NCBI GenBank assembly: GCA_021904315.1
Contig: CM038923.1
Coordinates: 2,294,001-2,358,000 of the forward strand
DNA from: Sphagnum magellanicum
Taxonomy: Eukaryota; Streptophyta; Sphagnopsida; Sphagnales; Sphagnaceae
Length of the DNA: 64,000 nucleotides
Direction: 5' to 3'
The notes under the pieces: model-generated
Seen by the model: only the letters and a program-made list of their open reading frames with translations
Told to the model about the DNA's origin: nothing
Database searches by the model: none
Shown here: piece after piece, positions 22,612 to 35,410 of the stretch
Layout: every line of letters starts with the position of its first letter
Numbering within the stretch: position 1 is the stretch's first letter
Translations under genes and position numbers: made by a program

Positions 22612-23560
22612 ATAAAAGCTAACTACAATTTTGCAAAAATATAATTTGGGTAGTCTCCCATGTAATTGTTACACCAATCAGACATAATGTTTCTAAAGGC
22701 AAAACCAAACAAAATAACAATTTATGCATCTTTTGTTTCACCATTTGCTTTAATGGCTACCTTAAAAACTTTGACATGAACATTTCGATCAAAATCCTTC
22801 ACATACTCAGGATAGTTAAGTGGCCAATGATAAGACGTGTTTGGTGGTAATGGCTGTCTGCTTGGATTCATCATTAGCAATCCAAAATATCCTAAAGGTC
22901 CTAAAGGTCTTGGTGGTTCTAATGGGTTTGATCCACCTCCTCTTAAATCTGATGGTTAACCAACAAAAAAATTTATTCACCTCTCTAGGCATCTTTGTAT
23001 GCACATTGACATGTTTTGTTCCCCTTGGAGTTTGGGGTCTAAACTTCATACCAACAATAGTATGGGTTGGTGCTGTTACAAATGGAGTTTCTGTAACTAT
23101 AACCATAGATTGAGACATTGCCATAGAATATAATGGTACATATCTTATTATTTCCATTCTGAAATTAGAAGTTCTTGCATAGGTAATTCCAACATTATTG
23201 TCATGTAACATATTGGTGTAGGAGTTGTAGAAATAGGTATTACATCTGCCACAATTTGAGTTTTCATTTCCACTTTGTTATCTTTCCAAATTTGTTCTTT
23301 AAATCTATTTGGAATTTTGACCCTCTCATGGTATAGATCCTATGGCTCAACATGTCTATAGTTTTCTACTCTTACATGTTTTTGATTCAATTTTTGGAAA
23401 TGTTCAACAAATCATTGCTTCACATTATCTTCAATAAATGGATTCATTGATTTGATGTCCAATTTGATGGTAGTATGTGCAACGTAAAGGGTAAGGTCTT
23501 GGAATTCTATTCACATTATGAACTCTTTTGTTCCAATCCATTAGAACTCCTCTAACAATG
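22612..23560 (-). pseudogene. N-terminal part of the gag-type gene of element A, with a broken zinc knuckle
   Basis: Read on the minus strand from about 23500 downwards, a CCHC-like site comes first as CTYYHQIGHQINES: the second and last Cys of the knuckle are replaced by Tyr and Ser. Next comes the conserved block RPQTPRGTKHVNVHTKMPRE (about 23030), then the start of the capsid-like domain with NVHVKVFKVAIKANG and CNNYMGDYPN, which ends abruptly after a LAF codon triplet at about 22612. The equivalent in element B continues straight into CKRY. The gene is therefore broken here by the inversion. Confidence 0.65.
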
Positions 23561-24520
23561 CTTCCATTTTATTGATTAGGTTTAGGTTCACTATACCTTA
23601 CTCTAACAGCCACATGCTTTTGTTATTATTGGTTTTGCTCATGGTAAGACTATAGTTTTTTGTCTAAATACAAATATTAGTTCAATTGCTCTGGACATTC
23701 TGATACGCTAAGTTGCAACTTCTTACTCAACCACATAATGAATTAGAGGTTCAAAATTTTGAGCTCTTTGTTCAAACTCTTCATCTTCATGTTCCTTTCA
23801 ATAGTAAAGAGGCGAAGTTGATTTGTATTTTGGTATTACTTCCTTTCTTTTTGACTTGTTGAATCTTTATTTCTTCTTCATACATTAGAACATTGATGCA
23901 TCAGACTTATTGATTCCAGCACAACTCTCTGTCAAAATTTAAATTTTCGATTCTTTCATCTAAACTCAACCTATGAATTTGCATTTCAATTTAACGTTCT
24001 TTTCTCTTGGAATTTTGTTGTAAATTTTTGGTGTGCCTTTGTGCTTCACCAGTTTGCACTTCATGAAAAATCTGTGTTGTTTGAGGTGTTTTGTGGTTTA
24101 TAGGTCTTTTTTTGTTGACGAATGTCTTCATTCAAATTGAGAAACTTTTCTAGGTGTTACAAATTATTGATATATCTAATCACATTCAAATTGTTGTTGA
24201 TGGCAACGTTATTTTCCATTTGTTTGTGTACTATAACTTGATCTATTGTTTCCTCAAACTTTTAATTACAATTTTATTTCCATCTTTCCACATTCTAATT
24301 CAAATCTGAACAAACTTCTACATTTAAACAAAATCCTCACAGTTAGTTACTCTACTTAGATCTACTTCCTAAACAAAAATTTATGATTGAGATTTGAAAA
24401 ACAAAAAAACAAAAAATGAAACTAAAGTTCAGTGTCAATTTTTTGAATCAAAAATTACAGCAAAACATAAACAACATTTTGAATTTCAAAATGAATTCAA
24501 GCCTTAGGATAGTTGCCAAA

Positions 24521-24939
24521 TGGCAAATACAAAATCTTTATCCTATATTTTGATTTAAATTTGGACTAAAGCATATCATGAAACTATACTAATAAAATCT
24601 ATTCATTTAGATCTAATCATGTCTAGATTCAGAATTTTAATCTAATTATGAAAGTGTGAGAAAAACATCAAAACAACAAATTTAACTATGGAATTGAAGC
24701 TTTTCCAAAAATCAAAATATTCTTGTTTCATACTCCCACAAAGTTCAATGTTCTACAACAACGAATCATACAATCCTCTTCTTATTGCCAAAAATGATCA
24801 TCTTAAAACAGTCTTATGATCAATTCAAATTTGAATGGTGATAAAAATTATGTAAACTAGTTAATAATTCCTAGAACAATAACTAGGTAAGTAAATAGAT
24901 ACTAATTAACTATTACAATGAATAATTATTCCGATAACA
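24521..24939 (-). repeat. LTR of element A (5' LTR relative to its gene)
   Basis: It pairs with 14908-15327. It begins TGGCAAATAC and ends CGATAACA. The bases just inside (minus strand, TTTGGCAACTATCC) are the candidate primer-binding site. Confidence 0.8.
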
Positions 24940-27120
24940 CCAAATCCCATTTGCCCATTTCGTTGAACTTGAACTACATACATTAACAAACTTGAAAGTA
25001 GTGGGGGGAGATAAATATGTTTCCATTTCATTAGTTACTAAAGTGCGATAGCCATCTGGGGTCTCACAATAGCTGCCTAGGCAAAGGGGTGATTGGTTTG
25101 ACGTTGTTGTTGCAACAATATCATCAAGGAAACTTGGATGGTGTATAGTTGACCGAGCTTTGACATGAGCTTGAAAGAATGCATGCATGGGACACTCGAG
25201 CAACCCATCTTTGGCAATGGCATCCCAATTTGGTTTCACATGGATATTTTTTGCAGTGGGCAAGCTAAAAGACGTACCTATGAAATAAACTTCAAGGAGA
25301 TCCTACCATCTTTAGAGCATTCCCATCCATAGCCCAACTTTACACTGAAAGGAACCAAAAAAAATAAAACATGCAACATCCCATAATAGCAAATCACAAG
25401 CTAGTGGAGTTAAAAAGTAAAACATCCTTTTGAGAAGCAGAAGTAGCATGTTGAAATTAGGAAACAATAGTTTTGGCCTCTAAAGGGCCATGTGTATATG
25501 ATGCACTTTAAAAACCATGAATGTTGTTCCATAAGCTAATCCATCTGAAGACCCCATGATGAAGAAAGGAAGTTCAAGCTAATCATAGCTACAAGTAAAA
25601 AATTAATGGATCTGTACATGGTTCATTTTCTTTTTGTGCCCCTATTTGTAGATTATCTTCCACTTGCCCTTTATTCCTACATGTTGCAGCTTTATCAATA
25701 ATAGTCACAGAGCTCTTGGGGCAGTTAAAGTTGTTGCTTACAAAAGTGATGACAATTCACTCCATTATTAGGTGTGTAAAGTTCAACCTCTCTCCTAGGT
25801 CTTACAAGAGGAAGTACATGTATGGACCATGTGCAAAGTTGACAAGCTTGTGTTGCTGCTTGTGTTGGCAGTCCCACTTCCTTTTCCCTAAGATAGCCCT
25901 TCAACCATGGTATGAAGGAAGTACCGTTGCTCACTTTGAGATATGAAGAAATTTGACTTACCAATGTTGGAGTTGTGCACACCTCCTCCATATGTTATAC
26001 TAATGGCTTGGTCCCTTAAAACAAAAATGATGATCCTAACAACAATTTCCCAATTGTTGTTTCTCAATGTAGATGTGATGTAGAAGACTTCATGGACCTT
26101 GGCATTAAACCTTCTTATGCAAAAACCCATATCAAAAACCTTGAGCTTGCCATTACCTTGCAATAGGTGCCATCTTTTTCCACAGTCTAACCGTCTTCAA
26201 CACAAAGAGCCTTGAGAACTTTGTTGTTGTCAAAATGATTTGGCAACATGTAATTATCATAGGAACATAGACTTGCAAAGATTTTTGTAGCAATGGCACA
26301 TTGTTGTGTTCTCCTCCTCCTTTCAAGTTGGTAATTAGGACCTTGATGTCATTATTATGTCTCTTCTCTCAGCAATAGCTCTAGGTGTGTTGACTTGTTG
26401 ATGATCTTTAGCTGATACCATTCAAGCCCAATCTCTCGCAACTAGTGAGTCTAATGATCAAACCGTTGCAACAATTTGCATTAGAACATGCAATATTTTA
26501 AAACCTACTACAAATGTGTGGCAAAGGAGAATTTTTTTAATAGCTCATGAATCCTATGAAATGTGGCTCAATAAACAATAATTTACTAAAATTTCAATAG
26601 GAAGGGACCTTAATTTTTTTTAATTAACATTTTAAAAAATATATAATTTTTGCCAAACTTGAAAAGGTATTATGGTAATTCTTCTTTGTCTTTACCTTTG
26701 CTATTTTTTTTCTTTTTTGTTACCTCTACCTATGGAACCCCAAGTTTCTTTTCCCTTCATTCCTTCCTTTATTTTTTCCTTTTCTCTACCTCCACCTCTA
26801 GACCCCAACGTTTTCTTTCCTTTTTCATGTCGCTTCCTTTAAACTTGTAATCTTTGCTTCTAAACCTTCTAGAACTTCCTCTTGCCTTTTAATTTGAAAT
26901 TGAATTATTGAAGTTATGCTTGCAATCCACTAAATTAAACTCTACCTATGATTTTGAACTTGAATATTTTAATTATATTTGTTTAGGCTTAGAAACCCCT
27001 CAGGAAAAAAAGGATTTGATGTAATTTTAACCAAAAAAAATCTAGAATTCACATGTGCATAGCTTGTTGGCTTTGAATTTTTTTTGCAATGCCTTAATTC
27101 AATTATGCCTTGGTCTTTTA
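24940..27120. other. Spacer with only short decayed open frames
   Basis: Minus-strand open frames at 24913-25263, 25725-25991 and 25888-26163 look like fragments of one decayed sequence (for example KLKVFDMGFCIRRFNAKVHE), but I recognise no family. Pyrimidine-rich sequence precedes the satellite that follows. Confidence 0.4.
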
Positions 27121-27128
27121 TTCAATTT

Positions 27129-27840
27129 TGGTCCATAAGGTTTGATGTGGTTGTGGGATGCATACCTATCTTTTTTTTTCACCTTCCCCTTTTGTCCACC
27201 ACTCTCCACATTCTACTGTGTGTTAATGCATTCAAATTGGTTTTGTAGACCTCCATTAAGTTCCAATTTTGGTCCACAAGGATTGATGTGGTCTTTTTTC
27301 TAAGGGGAAAAATATGCATGTATCTCTCCCCTTCTCTCCACCATTCCCCACCTTCTACCATGTGGTATGTGCCATATGCATTAAAATTGGTTTTCTACAT
27401 CTCCCGTAAGCTTCAATTCTAGTCCATAAGGTGTGATGTGATTGCAGGATACATATTTTCTTTTCTTTTTTTCTTCCCTCCTTTCCACCACTCCCCACCT
27501 TCCACCATGTGCCATGTCCATTCAATGAAACTTTCTAGGCCTTCCCTTAGCTCCAATTATGGTCCCAAAGGTTTGATGTGGCTATGAAATGCATATGCAT
27601 CTTTTTTTTTTCTTTTTCCCTTCCTCTCCACCTCTCCGCCTCCCCCCACATGTTGTCATGTGTTATTTGCATTCAAATGAAGCTTTATAAGCTTCCATAC
27701 ACTTCAAATTTGGACCTTAAGGTCTAATGTCGTTATTGAATGCATACTATGTTTTTTTTCTCTTTCCTTTCTCCACATTTTTGTTTCCTTTTTCTCCTCA
27801 ATTTTTAACTTTAGGTTGTTGTTTGCAAAAGTGGAGGATT
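27129..27840. repeat. Satellite-like tandem repeat, about 141-151 bp, nearly five units
   Basis: Units start at about 27129, 27270, 27420, 27560 and 27711. Each opens with TGGTCCATAAGGTTTGATGT or a variant, continues through a pyrimidine-rich stretch with CTCTCCACCACTCCCCACC, then CCATGTG and a TGCATTCAAATnGG-type block. Spacing is regular and divergence moderate. Confidence 0.75.
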
Positions 27841-29681
27841 GTGTAGTGAAAAAATTTGGTTGTTTCATTTTCTTAATCCAAAGGATTGTGGCCCATGTAC
27901 TTTGACAAGGGTGGAATGTTTCAAGGCAAAAAGTGGGGTTGGTTGTGTGTTTGTACTAGTTGTGGTGGGGTTGTATGGAACCTTGGGTGCAATGGTGATC
28001 AAATACACAATAGTGGAAGGTTGTTAACACGAGCATATTTTTTAGTAATTCATGAACTTTGTAATGGCCAACCCAAACAATGTTTGTGTATTGAAAGAGA
28101 TAATTGCGATGTCATATGGAGGACTACAATTAATGGTGATGAGGTGTTCATGGATTCATGTAACACCCATGGCAATGTCATTGTCAAATAAGATGAATAT
28201 GGGTGGTACATTGTGGTAAAAAAGTTTCAACACATGTGGAGTTATATGTGTTTCTTTCAACAACTTCACATTAGAGCCTTTGTTTTCCATAGAAACCAAT
28301 AGAATGAACAATGAAATATGGTATGTGTTAACTTCTCAGGTGTACATGGGTTGAAGGCCGCACATAAAAAGAAGCCATCAAACAAATAGTGGAGTCTTTG
28401 CAGTTGAACACCATGTGCATTATTTGTAGCCACCAATTCACCTTGTATTGTTGTGACAAGAAGTAAGCCATAAACTAAATTGTCCCTTTCGATATGTAAA
28501 AGATAATGTATGTTTGGAACAATGGCCAAACTCGTAAATTCAAGATGAAACCTTGAGGGACCAATGGCACAACACTTTGAAAGAATTTAAGACATGAACA
28601 TCAAATGAAGAGGGAACATAAAGGGTCACATTACAAAATGAGGAGGTGATGACATGCTTCAAGAATATAGATGGACATGTGATACCAAATGTCCTAAAAC
28701 AATGGCAATCTTTAATTGATGTAACTTTACTCCACTTCCCCACCCCAATCTACCTATGTTGAGTTGGATTCATTGACAACAACCTAGCATGACATCAATC
28801 CTTGCCACTACATTCACATAGTTGGAATCAAAGAGAGTGAAAATGGACATCCTCTAAACATAATCCAAGAATTTCAAAATATAACAACCACAATGCAAGT
28901 GTGACTTGCTCATGGATTCAAAAATGGTGATTAGTACTTAGAAGGTAAATAAGGAAATTGTTAATAACTTGATAAAAGTTAAGGGATTTGGGGTTTTAAA
29001 TGAAGAAGAGTTTTAAGCATGGGTTAAAAAGGTTTTGAACCTATAGTTAATAGTCCTTGTCCCACTTGTGGTTAATGGGTTGGCCATATGTTCACCAATG
29101 ACTTCAATTGAAAATTTCAAATGATATTTGTGCAAGATAATTGCTACTTTAAACAATGTGTTGTAATTGGGTTTTGTGAATTGAAAACTTCTCATCAATC
29201 TCCTTCACATGCATTTAAACCCTTTGATGCCCCACTCCATTTTAACCCTTCATATCCAATTGATTCATTGATGCAACTCATAATGAAGATGGTTTTGTCA
29301 CATATTATGTCCTTTAACTAATTCCATATGAAAGCATCATACATGCAAACATTGTTGTGTTTCATGTACTTATTACATTTAAGGTGTTACCTAAGTGTCA
29401 ACTTTGAAAGTCAACCAAAAATAATGCAATGTTCGCCTATAAATTATGTGTGACTTGCGATGGTGGGGTCTACAAGTGTTATTAATTCCTCAAATTCCAT
29501 CAATGTGAAATTGGAAAAAGTCTTAAACAACTTTAGTATCACATTGTGGCAAACATGTTAAGAGCACCTATATTAAATCCATTAATTGGACCACACATTC
29601 TTCATGTTCATTGGAGTTGAACAATTCTAAAAAGTTCATAGCAATAATTATTGTTACAAAAGCCACATGATTCCATCTATT
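27841..29681. other. Spacer with unidentified decayed open frames
   Basis: Short frames at 27886-28191 (+) and 28266-28529 (-) have no recognisable motif. The last five bases (CTATT) form one side of the probable target duplication of retrotransposon B. Confidence 0.4.
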
Positions 29682-30010
29682 TGGTAAATACAAAATCTTT
29701 AAACCTATATTCTCATTAAAAATTTGGATTGAAATACAATAAAAATAATATTAACACAATTTGTTCATTCATATCTACTTATAACTAATTTCAGACTTAA
29801 AATCTGGTAATGAAAATATGATAAAAAAACATCAAAATAACAACTCTGACTTTCTCTTCTCCAAAAGATATACCTAAAAAAAACAATCCTATGTTCTATT
29901 TGAATTCAAATGGTGATAAAAACTATGTAATTTAGCTAGTAATTCTTTAAATAGTAACTAATTAAATAGAAATATATTAATTAATAATTATAGCAACTAC
30001 TCCCTTAACA
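29682..30010 (-). repeat. LTR of element B (3' LTR relative to its gene)
   Basis: Matches 32915-33341 but lacks about 90 bp in the middle that the other copy and the LTRs of A keep, so this copy has an internal deletion. Confidence 0.75.
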
Positions 30011-30559
30011 TTACCCCATTCGTACTCTAAATTATGTCTTGGAATTTTGGATTAAAAATGTGTTAAAAAATCTAAATGTTTTGTTGTTTTTAATCTTGTG
30101 ATTCAAAAAATCTGATATGTTTATACAATAATCTATTCTATATGTTCTACAATGTGCTCTACTTGTACTTTAAATTGAAGCACTGTATGATTTTTTGTTG
30201 TATATAAAATATATTGTTTCTTTTCTAATGCCTTTATTGATAACTATGTAATTGTTTATTGATGGGTTGCACTCTGTTTTTGTGATTGCAACTCTATTAT
30301 CACATGTAGCTCTTGTTGTAACTTCAAATTTGTTGTGAATTGAGTTTGTTCCTATTGTTGTAACTCTTATACAAGTTATAGTTGTTGGTTTAATTGTAGA
30401 TCTGATGTAATCTAAGTTTGATCCTATTGCTGTAGCTCTGACACAGGCTCAATCTAACCTTGGAGATCCTCCTGCATTATATGTTCCTTAGGTTGTATCT
30501 TCTCTTCTATTTTTGTGGTTGTGAATGCATACTCCTGATAATTGACTTCCTACAAAACA

Positions 30560-32080
30560 AATTATATTCGTTCTAAAGTTTGTTCAACATCTTCCCTCTT
30601 AGGGCTATCCTTTCCTCTTCTGAGGTCTCCTAGCTCCTCTTGAACTCCTACACCTAATGGTCCTACCCCATTTGTATCCCCTATGTTTTTTCCTCATTTG
30701 AAGTCTCTAGTTTTGGAGATAAAACTACATGCTCATACTCAAATGATGGCATAACTTTTTCCATCTGAGAAATTTTGTGCATGTACAACCTTTCATTCGT
30801 TTCATACTTCATGCATACCTTCCCAATATCATTATAGACAATATCCCAAATTGCATCCCACCATTGTCTTATTATTCTATGGTATTAACAAATTGCTTAT
30901 GGCTTTTATTTCATAATTTTTTTTTTCACAAACCAAAGCTATTTCCTTATGTTGTTGAACAGTTTCTCTCTTCATATTTGTTGTTTGCTACATGCAGATA
31001 TGGTTGTAATCCATATCCAAAAACAATAGTTAAGAAATTATATATTGTTTTGTGTTGAAGACTATTGGCCAACTTTAGTAATATCTCATAATAGACTTCC
31101 ATTCTTCCATTCTTTTCATGCTTCATGTTTTTCAACTGTAGGTAAACTTGTTCATCATTTTGAACTTTTTTGTACCTTTTACAAAAGCTTAGCTGCAATT
31201 CTACAAAAGTACAATTTGGATAATCTCCTAGATAATTATTACATCGGTCAAACATAATATCTTTGAGGGTAAAACAAAACATATTAACAACTTTTGCATC
31301 ATCTGTTTCATTATTTGCTTTAATGGCAACTTTAAATATTTTAACATGAACATTTGGGTTAGAATCCTTGACATACTTAGGATAGTTAAGTGCTCCATGA
31401 TAGGGTTTGGTGGTAATGGTGACCTACCTGGATGCACCATTAGAAATCCATAATATCTTGGAGGTCCTTGTGGATTTGAGCCACCTCCTCCTTGATTTGA
31501 TGGCTAACTAGTAAAAATTCTGTTCACCTCTCTAGGAAAATCTCCATGCGAATTCACAAATTTTGTTCCCCTTGGAGTGTGTGGTTTGGATTTGATATTA
31601 CCAATAATAATAATCGATGTTGACACAAATGGAGCTTTAATAACTATAATTATAGAGCGGGGCATTACCATAAAATATAATGGCACAAATCTTACTAGTT
31701 CCATTCTAAAATTTGAAGTTTTTACATAGTTAATTCTAATATTATTTTGTTGTAATAGACTTTGTATAAGAGCTACAGAGATAGGTACTACATCTACCCC
31801 AGTTTAAGCTTTCATTTTTACTTTGTTATTTCTCCAAATCTGTTTTTTGAATATATTTGGAATTTTGACCTTCTCATGGTACATATCCTCTGGTTCAATA
31901 AGTCCATGATTTCCTACTCTTGAAGGTTTTAGATTCAGATTTTGGAAATGCTTAGCAGTTCCTTGCTTCACATTATATTTAATAAATGGACATTCATTGA
32001 TTTGATGTCCAATCTGATGGCAATATGTGCAACGTGAAAATTTTGGTCTTGGAACTCTATTGACATTATGCATTCCTCTA
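30560..32080 (-). pseudogene. Gag-type gene of element B: zinc knuckle, then capsid-like domain
   Basis: Read on the minus strand, the first clear segment (32073-31804) carries CTYCHQIGHQINEC, a complete CX2CX4HX4C zinc knuckle. The next (31704-31504) carries TPRGTKFVNSH and PREVNR. The capsid-like domain follows (about 31400-30947) with CNNYLGDYPNCTF, LSFCKRYKKVQNDEQVYLQ and VYYEILLKLANSLQ, resembling the retrotransposon gag family. The tail degrades below 30947. The pieces lie in different frames separated by stops, so the gene is dead. In ordinary Gag the zinc knuckle follows the capsid; here it precedes it in both A and B. Confidence 0.7.
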
Positions 32081-32914
32081 ATACCCTCAGTTGTGACTTC
32101 TTGTTAACAACATAATGAATCACAGGTTCAAAAATTTTAACTATTTGTTCAAACTATTCATTCTCCTAACCTTCTCAATAATAAGGAGGTGAAATAAATC
32201 TATACCTTAGTACCACTTTTTCCCTTTTTGGCCTATTGAGTCTCTATTATTCTTCTTGAAGTAGAGCATCGAAATCATGCTGTTGCATTATATTTGCTGA
32301 TTTTAACACAACTCTTTGTCGAGGTTCAGATTCCCAATTCTTTCATATAAACTCAACCTATGAGTCTGCATTTTCAATCTAACATTCTTTTCTCCTATAA
32401 TTTTGTTGCAAACTGTTGGTGCCCCTCTATGCTTCACCAATTTGCACTTCACAGGGAAATATTAGTGTTTCCTGAGGTGTTCTGTGGCTTGCATGTCTTT
32501 TTTCTATCCACAAATGTTTATTAACTATTCAATAAACTTTTTAAGTGTTTCAAATTGCTAATCTACTTGATGTGCATTCTAATTATTGCTAATGGTAGCG
32601 CCATTTTCCACTTGTTCATGTAATACAACCTAATCTAATTGTATCCTCAGACTTATAATTACAATTTTATTTTCCATCTCTCCACATCCTAATTCAAATC
32701 TGAACAAACTTTTGCATTAGAACAAAATCCTCACAGTTAGCTACTCTATTTAGATATGCTTCTTGAACAAAAAATTATGATAAAGATTTGAAAAGAACTG
32801 CAGAAAACGAAACCAAAGTTCACTATCTATGTATAGAAACAAAATTTTTAGCAACAAGACATAAACATCATTTTGAAATTCACTCTGAATTCAGACCTTG
32901 GGATGGTCACCAAA

Positions 32915-33341
32915 TGGTAAATACAAAATCTCTAATCTTATATTTTGGTCTAAAATATGGATTGAAATATAATAAAATTAATACTAACATAATTTACTAA
33001 TTCAGATCTACTTAGAACTAGTTTCAGAATTAAAATCCAGTAATGAAAGTATGATTAAAAAAATCAAAATAACAACTTTGACTATGGAAACAAAGTTGTT
33101 CCATAGATCAAAAACATATTTATCTCATATTCCATTAAAGCTCCATATTTTAGAATGATACAATGGTGTCTAATCTCTTTCTCTTCTCCAAAACATATAC
33201 CTCAAAAAAACAGTCTTATGTTCTATTCAAATTCAAATGGTGATAAAAACTATGTAATCTAGATAGTAATTCCTAAAATAGTAACTAAATAAATAAAAAT
33301 ACATTAACTAATAATTACCACAAACAACTACTCCCTTAACC
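32915..33341 (-). repeat. LTR of element B (5' LTR relative to its gene)
   Basis: Full-length copy, similar in size to the LTRs of A. Shares CAAATGGTGATAAAAACTATG and ACTACTCCCTTAAC with the left copy. Confidence 0.78.
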
Positions 33342-35409
33342 CTATCCATTTCATTAAATATTTCTTTTGTCATTCCTTGAAAAGGAAAAACTAGATTTTC
33401 AACTCCCACCAAGAGAGATCAAGCTTGAAGATGAAACCATAAGTTTCAAATGAGAAGTAAAAAAAAGGGAAAGAAATGGGAGGAGTCCTTTGAGTTTACA
33501 TAATTTGCTCTTACACCTAACTTTAATAGGTTCATCCACCTTTTTAAAAACTAAATGGGGTTGAATTGTAAATGGGGTAAACATGATATGCATTATTATG
33601 TTTTGATTAGGGCTTGAAGGTGAAAGTTTTGGGTTTTAGGATATATAGATTTGGGTGAAGGTGCAAATTTGGGGTTTTGGGTTTTAGGTTTTCATCTTAA
33701 TTTTTGGGCATGCAATTTGGGGGTTAGGGGTTTATAAATTTGAGTGAAGTTATGCAACTTAGGATTTTGGGTTTTAGGTTTAACTTTCAAGCAAATGACT
33801 TAAGGTTGTGCAATTTAAGGATTAGTTTGGGTGAGGGTGCAAGATTTGGGGTTTTAAATGTTAAGGTTAACTTATGGGTGTGTTACTTGGGGATTTGGGT
33901 GAAGTTGTTTGATTTCAAGTGGTTTAGGCATGTGACTTGGGCCTTTTAGTTTTAAGGCTAATTTTTGGACACATGCATGATTTGAGGTTTGTTCATGCTA
34001 TTAAATGTCCAACAAAACTATTATTATGTTCATTTTTTCATGTAACACTTGTGAAGTTTCACATTATTGAATTGTTTTTATTGATTCCATTTTGAAGAAT
34101 CATTCATCTCTTGGTTCCTAAATCATTGCTAAACCTTAACTTTAAAAAATGTTGGTCCAAAACCAAACCATAATTGTGCAAGACATTGTTTTGAAACCTA
34201 ATCCAAAAAAATTGGTCTTAACTTTAATTCTAACCCCAAAAAATGTTGTCCCAAACCCAAACCTTAAAAAATGTTGGTCCAAACCTTAAAATTAACCTTA
34301 ACCCCAAAAAATAAGTTTTTCCAAACCCTAACTAAACCCTTTAAACTTGACAATTTTTTTGGATAACTCTAATAAAACCTAACAAAAGAAGACAATGTTA
34401 GTTGTGTTTCTATTGTTCATTTATGTTTTTATACTGTTATGTGTTTTTCACAACTTTGGAGGGGGGAGGTTCAAGTACTTGATTTATTATCATTCCCCTG
34501 CCTTCTTTGGAAGATTCTTTGTTTACCAGGACTTGGGTCTTGCCATCTTATACCTTTTTCTCCCCCGTTGTTGCATCCTTTGTTTTATTGATGATTGGCA
34601 AGTTTTCATCATCATATGTGTTGTTTTAACAGTGCACAATTTAAACAACATTTGTGTGTCCAACCTTACAACTAGATATAATTAACACAACATTTAAGGT
34701 TTATGGTATAAGCTTTGAGGTTTAGACTATACGGCATGGGTTTTGAATATAAGGTTTTAGGGCATATAATTAAATATTTTGAGGATAGGGTTAAAATTTC
34801 AAAATATGGATTAAAATTGAGGGTGTGATGGTTTCTTAGCCACAAGTTTACTCACACCATATTAATATAATTGAATAGTTCACAATGAAATTAAAAAATA
34901 AATCCAATAAGAGTTTATGCATAATTATTTCAAGAAAAGGTTCAATAACGTCCAATAAAATGAGAGTGACAAAAGAAAACATTACATGAAAATTCATGTG
35001 CTTAATTAACCCATTCATGTGATTTTTGATTTAATGAAAAGAACTAGGAACTAGGGGGTATTGACAAGAAAGTGGTTATTGCAATAAGGAAGCTTTGTGG
35101 GTCTTAATGTAGATACTGCACAATGTAACACATTGTAGTTTGAAGGGTGTTTAAAACGAATAATGTCAATTTTTTTTGTGATATCCTTCTCATCAATGCT
35201 TTTCTTGTTGTCATTTTAAGAAAACTAAGGGGGAAAAAAAAAAAAAAGTTCAAAGAATAGTTTTTTTGAAGTTTTTTTGCCATTTTTTTTATAAAATACA
35301 AAAATTGCCAAATTTAGAACTAAGTGTTATTTAAGTTGCTAACTATAACAAGAACCTTAAAAAAAATTTCAATCCTTTAGAACAACACCTTACCTTTTAT
35401 TGTTATATT
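33342..35409. other. Spacer with G/T-rich then A/C-rich asymmetric blocks
   Basis: 33600-33960 is full of GGGTTTTAGG/TTTGGGG-type words on the plus strand, and 34130-34340 of AACCTTAACCCC/AAACCCTAA-type words. The two blocks face each other like a degenerate inverted pair. The words resemble but do not repeat the plant telomere unit TTTAGGG. No gene is seen. Confidence 0.45.
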
Positions 35410-35410
35410 T

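Larger units (their letters stand above)
14908..24939 (-). mobile_element. LTR retrotransposon A (gag-type gene only), with nested insertion and internal inversion
   Basis: Two long terminal repeats of about 420 bp (14908-15327 and 24521-24939) start TGG and end TAACA on the plus strand. They enclose about 9.2 kb. The internal gene reads on the minus strand, so the right LTR is the 5' one. Next to it a candidate primer-binding site reads TGGCAACTATCC on the minus strand. Next to the left LTR a purine-rich GGGTGGGGTAA is a candidate polypurine tract. The flanking five bases (CTGGA, CCAAA) do not match, as expected for an old insertion. About 3 kb is a nested CACTA-like element. No reverse transcriptase, integrase or protease motif was seen. 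The element is diverged and inactive. Confidence 0.75.
29682..33341 (-). mobile_element. LTR retrotransposon B (gag-only, TR-GAG-like)
   Basis: LTRs at 29682-30010 and 32915-33341 begin TGGTAAATAC and end TTAACA/TTAACC on the plus strand. The flanks are CTATT (29677-29681) and CTATC (33342-33346), a 4-of-5 match to a 5-bp target duplication. The gene reads on the minus strand, so the right LTR is the 5' one. The candidate primer-binding site is TGGTGACCATCC just inside it, and the candidate polypurine tract is AATGGGGTAA before the left LTR. At 3.66 kb, with only gag-type sequence and no reverse transcriptase, integrase or protease, it fits the non-autonomous TR-GAG description. It is homologous to element A throughout. 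Confidence 0.78.

Noticed and set aside
27129..27840. CRISPR-like array
   Set aside because: The repeats are whole degenerate units without unique spacers, in a plant nuclear context.
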